DNA of 64,000 bases from JBBDIM01 sp040880405 (lineage in GTDB: Bacteria > Planctomycetota > Planctomycetia > Pirellulales > Pirellulaceae), in assembly GCA_040880405.1 (NCBI GenBank), contig JBBDIM010000109.1:1-64000 (forward strand), in the 5' to 3' direction. This document shows, one piece after another, positions 52,954 through 61,449 of the stretch; the first letter of the stretch is position 1; each line of letters starts with the position of its first letter. The translations under genes and the position numbers were made by a program. The notes under the pieces are model-generated. The model did no database searches, had not been told where the DNA came from, and worked only from the letters and a program-made list of their open reading frames with translations.

Positions 52954-53036
52954 GATTCGTCTAAGCCCTTTGATAAACTACTGAATTCCCCAACGTCTAT
53001 TTAGTAAATTCGCGTGCGCCACGGCGGCGGCCGGGA

Positions 53037-54221
53037 TCACGCTTGTTCATATTCCACGCTCATCGCCGCGGCCCGGTCTGTGCCTGGCGGGATCGGATAG
53101 CCTTGGTGCTGGAGCACGGCGTCGTCTGGATCATGATCCAGATCGCCCACTCGCAGCCACATGTTATACCCCAACATGGCCGGCTGGTCCTCTCTGCCGA
53201 GAATGCAGGGGGGCACTTCCGATTTTTTTAACACAACTCGGATATCAAAATCCAGCGAAGTTCCAATATATCGCCGAGTTAATTGTGCCAGGGGTACCAA
53301 TTGGTCTCCAGATGGCATGAGTCGTAGATATTGCTTGTAGTCGACCGGCCCGATTTCGAGCCGAAAGCGGGATTCGATGTTCCAGACCCGATGCCCTAGC
53401 ACGACTTCCTCGCCCAGTAGGTTATTGGCCGCGAACCCGCCGCTCCGGTCCGGCAACCGCGATTGCTCCGGTGGGTCGAGGTACAGCCAATGCCCGGCAA
53501 ACTGCCGCACGCGGACCGGAAACGAGAAGTACGCCTCCAGGATCTGCTGTAAGCCCAAGGCCGAACGAGGCTGATGCGCGAAATGCCCCGCGAAGTAGAT
53601 TAGCGTGTCGTCGTCGATCTCTAACCGGTTTTCCAGGCCGCCGGTCCCCAGCCCGATCATGCTGACCAGCGACTGGGTGAAGTCGTCCCGTTTGGGGTTC
53701 TTGCCTCGATCGGCTCTGGCTCGTTCCAGGGCGATCGGAAACCGGTATTTCTCCCACGCTCGGTAGAACATGGAGATGATGCGGTGATGGAACAGATCAA
53801 GAAAGTCACGCAGGGCGTAATCTTTCCGCCGGACGCGATCCAAAATGGTTTGCGTGTAATGCAGCGGCATCACGCCGTTGGGCCCGAACAGGCCCATGAA
53901 CGCGACAATCATCGCGAACCGCGCGTCCCGCGGTCCCGTCTGTTTACCCTGTCCGGTCTGTTTACCCGGTTCGCGCTTCCGATCAACGATCGAATAAACC
54001 TCGCCGGCCGGGAAGTTGCGCGAGCAAAGGACGCGCAAACGAACCGCCTCGCGGTCGGCCGGGCCATCGTAACCGGCGGGCCGAGCTTCCGCTTGGCTTT
54101 CCGCCTCTTGGCGCGCGATCTTCTCTAGCAGACGCATTGCCTGAAAGAAGTCGAACCGGTGCGATTTTTCCAGCAGACGCCGCTTTACAGAAGCACCTGC
54201 TCTCCTGCGCGGGGTGGCCAC
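53037..54221 (-). CDS. tssG: T6SS baseplate protein TssG (ImpH)
   Basis: A 394-residue protein with the TssG start SHRFDFFQAMRLLEKIA, then MPLHYTQTILDRVRRKD and YLDPPEQSRLPDR. TssG joins TssF and TssE in the baseplate wedge. The start is a GTG at 54221 with GAGGGAG about eight bases upstream. It overlaps the end of tssF by 37 bases. The C-terminus is slightly longer than usual. Confidence 0.9.
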   Translation of the reverse strand: MATPRRRAGASVKRRLLEKSHRFDFFQAMRLLEKIARQEAESQAEARPAGYDGPADREAVRLRVLCSRNFPAGEVYSIVDRKREPGKQTGQGKQTGPRDARFAMIVAFMGLFGPNGVMPLHYTQTILDRVRRKDYALRDFLDLFHHRIISMFYRAWEKYRFPIALERARADRGKNPKRDDFTQSLVSMIGLGTGGLENRLEIDDDTLIYFAGHFAHQPRSALGLQQILEAYFSFPVRVRQFAGHWLYLDPPEQSRLPDRSGGFAANNLLGEEVVLGHRVWNIESRFRLEIGPVDYKQYLRLMPSGDQLVPLAQLTRRYIGTSLDFDIRVVLKKSEVPPCILGREDQPAMLGYNMWLRVGDLDHDPDDAVLQHQGYPIPPGTDRAAAMSVEYEQA

Positions 54222-56017
54222 CGATAAAACTCTCCCTCACCTTTGATATGCACGACCGTTTGCGTAAACGAATTGATAGTGCAGTAAAGCGCGAAAAAAT
54301 GTTCCAGAATGCTGGCGAGCAGAAACAGTCCGCCGCCTGAATAGTTTGTCTTGTCGAACTCCAAGTGGATCCGAGTGCCGCGGCAAATAATCGTGCCGTG
54401 GCTGGTTTTGACCCGCGCCGTACAGGGTTCGCCCTTGACGGAAACGATGCCATCAATAAACGATTTGGTCACACCCGATTGCAGGTAGTCGTACAGCCCC
54501 AAGATCTCACGCAAAGCGTGGGCTCCATCGGTCTCGTCCGCCAGCGATAGATGATTCAGCGACAAGTGCGAGATCAACCGCCAGCGAATCCCCTGACCCA
54601 GTTCCGCCCTGCGAGTGACCGTTGGCGGGATGAGGCAGCGGATCTTTGAGATCGGGGCGATCCCGTGCAAAAACATCTTTGGCTGGTCGCCGCCGAACGG
54701 CAACCGGCTCGGCAAATCCCGATTCAAGCAAGTCAGCCCGCAGTGCAGGCTCATTTCCTCGTCGATACTCGGATCGAAATCGAGATCGACCGGAGTCAAA
54801 AACATTTCGGTGCCGTGGTCGTTGTTTTCCGGCCCACTGGGTGGAATCCGCCGCGAGGCGTGCCAGTAGGTTCGGGCCTCTCGATTGCCGGACCCGTGCT
54901 TAAACGAATAGAAGGGGTGATACGGCATCTCCAGATTGTCGCGCGAGACGGCGGTCACGTCGTCGATCGAATAGATCTCGTGGGCCAGAGGCCGCCGGGA
55001 ATCGGGGATCACGTGGTACTCGGTCCGCTCGTGCGTGAGCCGAATCGGTTCCGCTTCCTGGCGATACAGGTTAATCACCGGGGTGCAGCCGAGCAGGAGG
55101 TTTTCCTTATCGAGCCGTCGCTCCAGGTCGGACGAATCGCGATCTAAAAAGATGTAGATCTCGGCGTGTGGTCCATCGATTTTGGAAAGGGCGTCTCCCA
55201 GTTCCAAATCGAAGAATAGAAACTTATCCGGAAACGTGAAGAACTCCGCCAGCAAGCGGTAACCGAGGAACGAGCGGCTGGGATACTCCCACATCCCCTC
55301 GTCGCGCGTAAAGCCAACGGGGCGAATGCAATTTTTCGGCAGTTTGACGTAGTCCGTTCGCTTGGGGCCGGTCGCGAGGGCCACCCCGATGGTCGAGGTC
55401 AGCAGCAGTTCGTACAAATCGTACTTATACGGGGCCTGTTCCTGGATGAAGAACCGCAGCCGCTTGGCTTGCATCTGGTTGAAGTTGGAGGTTTCGAGAA
55501 ACGTATCGAGCTGGATCCGCAGCATCGACGTGGCATCGGCGTTATAGGGCGTTTGCGGGGCCTGAAACGGATGGCTGCTCAGCGAGAGGTCGTTGATCTG
55601 AAAGGGCCACGCGGTAACGGGGTAAGCGGTTCGAAAACGGCACGGCTCGCCGTCGATCGATTCGGTTTCCAGAGTGGTATGACGCTTGATCTCAAACCCG
55701 CCCACCAGGTCGATCTGCGACTTTTCCAACTGAAACTGGGTGACGGTCATCGAGGGGACCGGACGCAGGAAGTGCGGGTAGAGCACATCCAGCATCGAGG
55801 CCGCGATCTCCGGGAAATCGTCCTCCAGCTTGAACCGAGTTCGAGCACTCAGGTAGGCAAAGGCTTCGACGATCCGCCCGACGTGCGGGTCTTTGATGTC
55901 GTCACCACCCAGGCCGAGCCGACCGGCGATTTTCGGATTGGCCCGCGCGAACGCCTTGCCCATGTCGAGCATGTACGAGCGTTCGCGTTTGTAGTATTCG
56001 AGTAGTTCGTCGCTCAT
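54185..56017 (-). CDS. tssF: T6SS baseplate protein TssF (ImpG)
   Basis: A 610-residue protein with the TssF N-terminus LLEYYKRERSYMLDMGKAFARANP and KIAGRLGL, DPHVGRIVEAFAYLSARTR, then DVLYPHFLRPVPSM. It is the largest wedge component. It starts four bases inside tssE (ATGA) and runs into tssG. The length is normal for the family. Confidence 0.95.
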   Translation of the reverse strand: MSDELLEYYKRERSYMLDMGKAFARANPKIAGRLGLGGDDIKDPHVGRIVEAFAYLSARTRFKLEDDFPEIAASMLDVLYPHFLRPVPSMTVTQFQLEKSQIDLVGGFEIKRHTTLETESIDGEPCRFRTAYPVTAWPFQINDLSLSSHPFQAPQTPYNADATSMLRIQLDTFLETSNFNQMQAKRLRFFIQEQAPYKYDLYELLLTSTIGVALATGPKRTDYVKLPKNCIRPVGFTRDEGMWEYPSRSFLGYRLLAEFFTFPDKFLFFDLELGDALSKIDGPHAEIYIFLDRDSSDLERRLDKENLLLGCTPVINLYRQEAEPIRLTHERTEYHVIPDSRRPLAHEIYSIDDVTAVSRDNLEMPYHPFYSFKHGSGNREARTYWHASRRIPPSGPENNDHGTEMFLTPVDLDFDPSIDEEMSLHCGLTCLNRDLPSRLPFGGDQPKMFLHGIAPISKIRCLIPPTVTRRAELGQGIRWRLISHLSLNHLSLADETDGAHALREILGLYDYLQSGVTKSFIDGIVSVKGEPCTARVKTSHGTIICRGTRIHLEFDKTNYSGGGLFLLASILEHFFALYCTINSFTQTVVHIKGEGEFYRWPPRAGEQVLL

Positions 56018-56508
56018 CGATCCTTCCGGCGAACTCGAAACCGTTGATCCGACGGTTCCAAACTAGAGTCAAACACAATCGGCTCCGGCACCGGCGTGGC
56101 ATGCAGCTCGGCGCGGATAATGAAGTGCAGCGTCCGGTCGTCCCGGTCTTTGTTCTGAACCATCTCCACGGCGACCGTCACGAAGCGTGGCTCGAAGGTC
56201 CGGATGGCGGTTTCAATCGCGGCCCGCAAGGTGTTGCGGTCCATGTCGGAGCTCATGTCGATCGACGAAAAGTCCGGAATCCCGTAGTTGGCCAGCGAGG
56301 CGTTCAGCTCGGTCCACTCGACCGGCCAACTCCGGCATCGCCAGCGCGTGTTGAGCAGGTTCTCCAGGTCCCGCATCACCGACTCGCGAATTTCCCGCAT
56401 CGTTTGGGTTTGCGAGGCGGCGGAGTCGTGCGAATTGGTGGGGTCCTCGTCGATCAACCGATCGAACACCGAGGGCATCAGCGGTTCACCATCGGAACTT
56501 TTAGCCAT
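56014..56508 (-). CDS. tssE: T6SS baseplate protein TssE (gp25-like, ImpF)
   Basis: A 164-residue gp25-like protein: PSVFDRLIDEDPTN, RESVMRDLENLLNTRWRC, and VNYGIPDFSS in the form LANYGIPDFSSIDM, followed by the ETAIRTFEPRFVTVAVEM block. It starts sheath polymerisation at the baseplate. The first about 30 bases before and 25 after the ATG are duplicated upstream (see 56515-56580). The ATG has GTAACAGAGC before it, without a strong SD. Confidence 0.9.
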   Translation of the reverse strand: MAKSSDGEPLMPSVFDRLIDEDPTNSHDSAASQTQTMREIRESVMRDLENLLNTRWRCRSWPVEWTELNASLANYGIPDFSSIDMSSDMDRNTLRAAIETAIRTFEPRFVTVAVEMVQNKDRDDRTLHFIIRAELHATPVPEPIVFDSSLEPSDQRFRVRRKDR

Positions 56509-56514
56509 GCTCTG

Positions 56515-56580
56515 TTACCTCGTAGCCACGCTCGCGCAGAGCGTGGGGGCGTCGGGTTCGCTATCGGGACGTTTAGCCAT
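56515..56580 (-). pseudogene. 21-codon duplicate of the tssE start, interrupted by a palindrome
   Basis: GTAACAGAGCATGGCTAAA occurs twice: before the true tssE and 72 bases earlier. The copy reads MAKRPDSEP against MAKSSDGEP in TssE, then enters the palindrome CACGCTC..GAGCGTGG (56521-56548) and stops at TAA (56515-56517), just before tssE. It may be a decayed duplication or a coupled leader peptide. The family F palindrome also occurs at 50110-50135. Confidence 0.6.
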
Positions 56581-56586
56581 GCTCTG

Positions 56587-57381
56587 TTACTCCGGCGAGG
56601 CGAACTCGACCTTGGTCATTTCTAGGATCGACTTCTCGTCTTCACCCAACCAGAACATCCGCTGGCCGAGTCCCACCCCGAGGCTCCCCTCTTCCTCCGG
56701 CCAGCGGGTCTCGCGACCCAGCCGCAGGTTGACATCCTCTTGATCGGCGGTGCCGACATACAGGGCCGGAATGAAGACCTCCCCATCCTGCCCCGCCGCT
56801 TCCATGGTGGCCCTCCGCCAAATCAAATCGCAAGGCTCTTCCACGGCGTGGAACTGGACGGAAACCACGCTGTCCATCGGCACCCAAAAATACTTGCCGT
56901 TGCTGGTGATCACTTCAAAGAAGAACGAGCTCCGGTCGTCCTGATCGCGGAAGTCCTCAAACGGCACGCCGTCGCAGGTGCCGCTCAAAGTGGGCCGGGC
57001 CTCTTCGATTTGCTCCGCCAATTCGGCCGCCGCCTGTTGGTCGTTTTCACGCAGGGCGAGGCAGAGCTTCAGGTTGAGTTCGATCAGCGGGCTCGGGTCT
57101 TGCAGCAGTTCCGGCGAGCGTCCTTCCAGCCAACACTCGCGGCGAGTCACCTCACCCCGGATCATCTGGCGATACATCGATAGCCGCATGAGCGCGTCGG
57201 GAGACTGCATTTGCGCGGTCTCCAGGTGGTTGTCGGCCCGTTGGAAATCGCCGGTCAGGCATAAAATTTGACTCAGTGCGACGCGTTTGTCCCAGGCCAT
57301 CGGACTCGCCTTGACCTCAGCTAGAGCGAGATCCAAGGCGTCCTTGAGTTGCCCCGATTTTAAACAATATTCAATCGTCAT
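56587..57381 (-). CDS. tagJ: T6SS accessory protein TagJ (ImpE/SciE)
   Basis: A 264-residue protein with TPR-like helices at the start (LKSGQLKDALDLALAEVKAS, TGDFQRADNHLETAQMQSPD) and the ImpE-type C-terminus (KYFWVPMDSVVSVQF, DLIWRRATME). TagJ binds the sheath and links it to ClpV in systems that have it. The ATG at 57381 is preceded by GGGGGGAAGTTAG; the frame also begins at a GTG three bases earlier. Confidence 0.9.
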   Translation of the reverse strand: MTIEYCLKSGQLKDALDLALAEVKASPMAWDKRVALSQILCLTGDFQRADNHLETAQMQSPDALMRLSMYRQMIRGEVTRRECWLEGRSPELLQDPSPLIELNLKLCLALRENDQQAAAELAEQIEEARPTLSGTCDGVPFEDFRDQDDRSSFFFEVITSNGKYFWVPMDSVVSVQFHAVEEPCDLIWRRATMEAAGQDGEVFIPALYVGTADQEDVNLRLGRETRWPEEEGSLGVGLGQRMFWLGEDEKSILEMTKVEFASPE

Positions 57382-57431
57382 CACTAACTTCCCCCCCAGG
57401 TTTATGAAGCGATCATTTCCGCCGAAAAGGA

Positions 57432-59075
57432 TTAACCTTTGCCTTGCGGTTCAATCGTGGTTTTCATGCGAATTGAGGCCACTAAATCATCCAGTTGATA
57501 ATGAGGCCAAAGTTTAAAGGTCACCATGTAACGACCCGGCTGGGCCGGATCTTCCCGCAGCAGCACCTCGGCGCTCCGCAAAGGCCGGCTCGCTTTGGTC
57601 TCGGCCCTTGCCTTGTCGTCCGGCGTGACATATTCGTAGATCCAGTTATGCAGGTACATTTGCAGGTCCGACATTTCCTGGAACGTACCAACTTTATCGC
57701 GCGCGAGCACCTTCAAGTAGTGGGCGAACTGCGCCGAGCACAAAATATACTGCAGCATCGATGAAATTTTGGCGTTCTGGGTCGCGGCCGAATCTTGATA
57801 CTGCTTCGGCTTCTGAACCGTCTGGCTCGAATAGAACGCGGAGAACTCGGTATCGTGACAATGCACCAGTGGGAGAAAGCCAAGATTCGAGAGCTCCGAT
57901 TCCTGCCGGTCCGTGATCATCGTATCGGTCGAAGTTTTCGGAATCACACCACTCTTATCGGTGCCAAAGCTGTGGACCGGCAAACCGGTCACCAGGCCGC
58001 CACCAATCACATTTCGTTGCACGCCCCGGATCTGCGCCAGCCACCCGCACTGAGCAAACGCCCTGATCATCACCTCGCCAAACGCGAAGGCGGCGTTTCC
58101 CCAGAGGTAACCGGAGCGATCGCGACCGGTGACCTCTTCCCGAAAACAAAACCCATCCGCTCGCGTGTCGTTCGTCTCGTACGGCAATCGCATCAGTACC
58201 CGCGGCAGGGCCAAGCCGACGAAGCGGGCGTCCTCTGTTTGCCGGAACGCGTTCCACTCGGTGAATTCCGCCTGACTGAAACCGCCCCGGATGTTCTCGA
58301 CACCCTCCAGCCCCGTGAACTCGTCCAGGCCAAACATCACCGGACTCACCCCGGCAATAAACGGACAAAACGCCGCGGCCGCGATCCCCGAGAGCTTTTT
58401 CAACGTGTCGACATCCCGATGCGGATGGTCCTTGCCGGGCCACGGCTGGATCTCGTAGTTGCCGATCATCGCCCCGAACGGCTTACCGCCAGCGACGCCG
58501 AACTCGTTTTCGTAGATCTTCTTAAACAACTCGCTGGAATCGAATTCGACCGCCCTTTCGAGATCGCGTTCAACTTCCCGCCAACTGACATCCAGAAACC
58601 GGATTCGGATCCGCTCGCGGTCACCCTCCTCCTCGGCGACACGCGTTAAATATTCTAGTCCGCGCCAGGCCGATTCCAATTTTTTAAAGGGGGGGGCGTG
58701 GATGATCGCGTTGATTTGATCGGACAGAAGTTCGTCGATGATCGCCACGTCACGGTTCAAAATCCGGACCAGCGACGGTTGCGAGAATTCGGCCGGATCG
58801 ACCCCTAACCAGGCGGAGAGGGCCTGGCCGATCGTCTCAGAGCCCATGAACCGCTCCCAGCGGTGGGCGGTGCGGGATTCATCCGCGGCACCCGGTTGCC
58901 CGGTCATCCAGTCGACCAACGAACCGGAGGAAGTATCGTTGCCCGGCGAACCGGCGTCACTCTCCGGCGATGTCTCGGCCTGGGGTTCCTCCCCTGGGGG
59001 CGAGGAGGGATCCTCGGCGGCGGTCGCCTCCAAAGGGGCCTCAATTTCCGACTGGGACTCGTGGGAAGAGCTCAT
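57432..59075 (-). CDS. tssC2: Second T6SS sheath protein TssC2 (ImpD)
   Basis: A 547-residue EvpB-family protein. The first 85 residues are acidic and Ser/Pro/Gly-rich (low-complexity). The sheath domain follows: VRILNRDVAIIDELLSDQIN, FKKLESAWRGLEYL, YENEFGVAGGKPFGAMIGNY and YIRGVQRNVIGGG-like sequence (QIRGVQRNVIGGG). It has the same block order as the neighbouring tssC. Paired tssC genes, impC and impD, are known from the Rhizobium imp locus. The frame is open to 59111, but the ATG at 59075 is more likely. Confidence 0.85.
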   Translation of the reverse strand: MSSSHESQSEIEAPLEATAAEDPSSPPGEEPQAETSPESDAGSPGNDTSSGSLVDWMTGQPGAADESRTAHRWERFMGSETIGQALSAWLGVDPAEFSQPSLVRILNRDVAIIDELLSDQINAIIHAPPFKKLESAWRGLEYLTRVAEEEGDRERIRIRFLDVSWREVERDLERAVEFDSSELFKKIYENEFGVAGGKPFGAMIGNYEIQPWPGKDHPHRDVDTLKKLSGIAAAAFCPFIAGVSPVMFGLDEFTGLEGVENIRGGFSQAEFTEWNAFRQTEDARFVGLALPRVLMRLPYETNDTRADGFCFREEVTGRDRSGYLWGNAAFAFGEVMIRAFAQCGWLAQIRGVQRNVIGGGLVTGLPVHSFGTDKSGVIPKTSTDTMITDRQESELSNLGFLPLVHCHDTEFSAFYSSQTVQKPKQYQDSAATQNAKISSMLQYILCSAQFAHYLKVLARDKVGTFQEMSDLQMYLHNWIYEYVTPDDKARAETKASRPLRSAEVLLREDPAQPGRYMVTFKLWPHYQLDDLVASIRMKTTIEPQGKG

Positions 59076-59213
59076 GAAGCGACCGAAACCTGGCAAAAAA
59101 AAGAGGCACAAGGGAACCGTGTCCGATGTGCCTGGGAATTTTCGGCATCCATCATTCGAGCTTCGCGAGGCGGAATCACGCCGCGTGCGCGGGCGAAATT
59201 CCCCATGGGCGAA

Positions 59214-60707
59214 TTAGCCCGAGGCTTGAGGAATGCTGGCCACCATGCGGAGCGAGGCGGTCAGTTCTTCCATTTGCAACCAAGGCCGGAGGTACGCCAC
59301 GGCGTTGTACGATCCTGGTTTCCCGGGAATCTCAGCGACTTCCACGCGGGCTTCGGCCAAGGGCATCCGGGCCCGCACGAGGGCGGAGGGGTTGGCGTCG
59401 GCAACCACGTAATTGTGGATCCAGTCGTTGAGCCAACGCTGGCAATCTTCCCGTTCCATGAACGACCCAATTTTGTCCCGAGCGATCACCTTCAGGTAAT
59501 GCGCGAAGCGGGAAGTCGCCATGATGTAGGGCAGCCGAGCCGAAATGGCCGCGTTGGAGGTCGCGTCGGCGCTGTGATACTGCTTCGGCCGCTGGGTCGT
59601 CTGGCCACCGAAGAAGACCGAGTAATCGGAATCCTTGTAGTAGCAGAGTGACAGGAAGCCGAGCTTGCTCAGTTCTGCCTCACGACGATCGGTGATCGCC
59701 ACTTCGGTCGGGCACTTGACGTCGGTATCACCGTCGTCGCTCTTGAAGATGTGGGTCGGCAGGCCTTCGACCTTACCACCATTCTCCGCACCACGGATGG
59801 CGGTACACCAACCGGTTTGCGCAAACGCGTCGGTCAGCCGAGCGCCCATCACGTAAGCGGTGCTCATCCAGCAGTACTCATCGTGCGGAACGCCGATCGC
59901 TTCGCCTTGGGGGCCGGTCGCGACCTCTTCGTAGTTGAATTCCTCAACCGGCTTGGTTGCAGCGCCGTAAGGCAACCGGGCCAGAGTGCGAGGCATGCAC
60001 ATCGTGACGAAGCGAGAGTCTTCGCTATCGCGGAAGGAGTTCCACTTGATGTACTCTGCGCTGTCGAACACCTTGGCCAAATCGCGGGGCTTGGACAATT
60101 CTTCCCACGAATCGAAGCCAAAGAACTTCGAGCTGGGGGTGGTCAAGAACGGAGCGAACGCGGAAGCGGCGACGCCCGACATTTTTTCCAGAGCGGCAAT
60201 GTCGTCCGGGGTGTTCTCCCATTCGTAATCGCCGATCAGGGCACCGTAAGGGCTCCCACCGGCCAGGCCGAATTCGCTTTCGTAGATCTTCTTGAAGATC
60301 GTGCTTTGGTCGAATTCAACCGCTTTGTCGAGATCCTTGCTCAGGTCCTTCTTGCTGCAGTTGAGGACCCGCAGTTTGAGCATCTCGCCGGTCTCGGAGT
60401 TCATGACCAGGTAGTTGAGACCTCGCCAGTGACCTTCCAGAGTCTGGAAATCGGGGTGATGCATCACCGCCGCGAGTTGCTTGGAAACCGCTTCGTCAAT
60501 CGCCGCGATTCCTTGGTTGATCGACCGGATCACGTCCTTGTCGAAGGTGACTGTCCCCTTGAGGGCTTCCGCCACGAGGGTGTTGATCAGCTCTTTCGCG
60601 CGGGGCGCGTCGGTCTGTTTGGTCGCGGTAATGGCGGCGTCCAGGAGGCTGGTGGCCTCGGTGGTCTCGCCCGCCGCGGCGGCTTGTTGTTGTTCGCCTG
60701 CACTCAT
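59214..60707 (-). CDS. tssC: T6SS sheath protein TssC (ImpC, VipB-like)
   Basis: A 497-residue large sheath subunit: IDEAVSKQLAAVMHHPDFQ, LEGHWRGLNYLVMN, YESEFGLAGGSPYGALIGDY, and RGAENGGKVEGLPTHIF in the later part. It polymerises with TssB into the contractile tube. It starts two bases after the tssB stop. It has a short Gln/Ala-rich N-terminus, in contrast to the long acidic tail of TssC2. Confidence 0.95.
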   Translation of the reverse strand: MSAGEQQQAAAAGETTEATSLLDAAITATKQTDAPRAKELINTLVAEALKGTVTFDKDVIRSINQGIAAIDEAVSKQLAAVMHHPDFQTLEGHWRGLNYLVMNSETGEMLKLRVLNCSKKDLSKDLDKAVEFDQSTIFKKIYESEFGLAGGSPYGALIGDYEWENTPDDIAALEKMSGVAASAFAPFLTTPSSKFFGFDSWEELSKPRDLAKVFDSAEYIKWNSFRDSEDSRFVTMCMPRTLARLPYGAATKPVEEFNYEEVATGPQGEAIGVPHDEYCWMSTAYVMGARLTDAFAQTGWCTAIRGAENGGKVEGLPTHIFKSDDGDTDVKCPTEVAITDRREAELSKLGFLSLCYYKDSDYSVFFGGQTTQRPKQYHSADATSNAAISARLPYIMATSRFAHYLKVIARDKIGSFMEREDCQRWLNDWIHNYVVADANPSALVRARMPLAEARVEVAEIPGKPGSYNAVAYLRPWLQMEELTASLRMVASIPQASG

Positions 60708-60709
60708 AA

Positions 60710-61249
60710 TTATTCACCCCCCTTGTCGGATGCACCGTCGGATTCGCTTGACTGACCAATTCCCAATTCGCCGGCCAGACCCTTCAGCTTGCCGTCGTCG
60801 CTGATCACCTGCTCGAGCAAGGTTTCCAGCTCGTCGCTGCGGTCGATCTTGGTCAACAGGTCACGCAGGTTGTCGCGTGTCTCCAGCAACTTCCGGAGCG
60901 GCTCGACCTGTTTCGCCACCTCCGCCGGCGAAAAGTCGTCCATCGAGTTGAACTTCATCTGCACCGCCATCTCCGACCCATCGTCGGCCAGCGTGTTTTC
61001 CACCCGCATGTTCAGTTCCGGACGGAGTCGCTTCATCACATCGTTGAAGTTATCACGATCAATTTGGATGAATTTCCGATCCTTGAGAGGCTCCAGTTTT
61101 TCGGCGGGATTTCCCGAGAAGTCCCCCATCACCCCCACCACAAACGGCAACTCTTTTTTCTCCATCGCGCCGCCCGTTTCCACATCGTAAGTGATGTGAA
61201 CGCGAGGCTTCCGCACGCGATTGAGTTTCTTTTGGTAGCTCTCAGCCAT
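60710..61249 (-). CDS. tssB: T6SS sheath protein TssB (ImpB, VipA-like)
   Basis: A 179-residue small sheath subunit: YQKKLNRVRKPRVHITYDVE, KKELPFVVGVMGDFSG, FIQIDRDNFNDVMKRLRP and DFSPAEVAKQVEPLRKLLE, all typical of VipA. The C-terminal helix ends in a Ser/Asp/Gly-rich tail. First gene of the block tssB-tssC-tssC2-tagJ-tssE-tssF-tssG-tssH. The 200-base gap before it could hold a promoter. Confidence 0.95.
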   Translation of the reverse strand: MAESYQKKLNRVRKPRVHITYDVETGGAMEKKELPFVVGVMGDFSGNPAEKLEPLKDRKFIQIDRDNFNDVMKRLRPELNMRVENTLADDGSEMAVQMKFNSMDDFSPAEVAKQVEPLRKLLETRDNLRDLLTKIDRSDELETLLEQVISDDGKLKGLAGELGIGQSSESDGASDKGGE

Positions 61250-61449
61250 CGTTAGTCCTCTACTTGTGTCTACAAACCAGGAAGGACCGGGACCGCGACC
61301 TTGGATACGCGGTGATCCGTGTGAAGTTGGACGTGTGAGTTTGCGTAGGTCGCGTAATTAAACCAACGCGAATTTCCAGGGGTCCCACCCCTTATTTCAG
61401 CAAATTATGCGGGAAATACAATCAACCCCTGCTGTTTTTGCCAAAAAAA

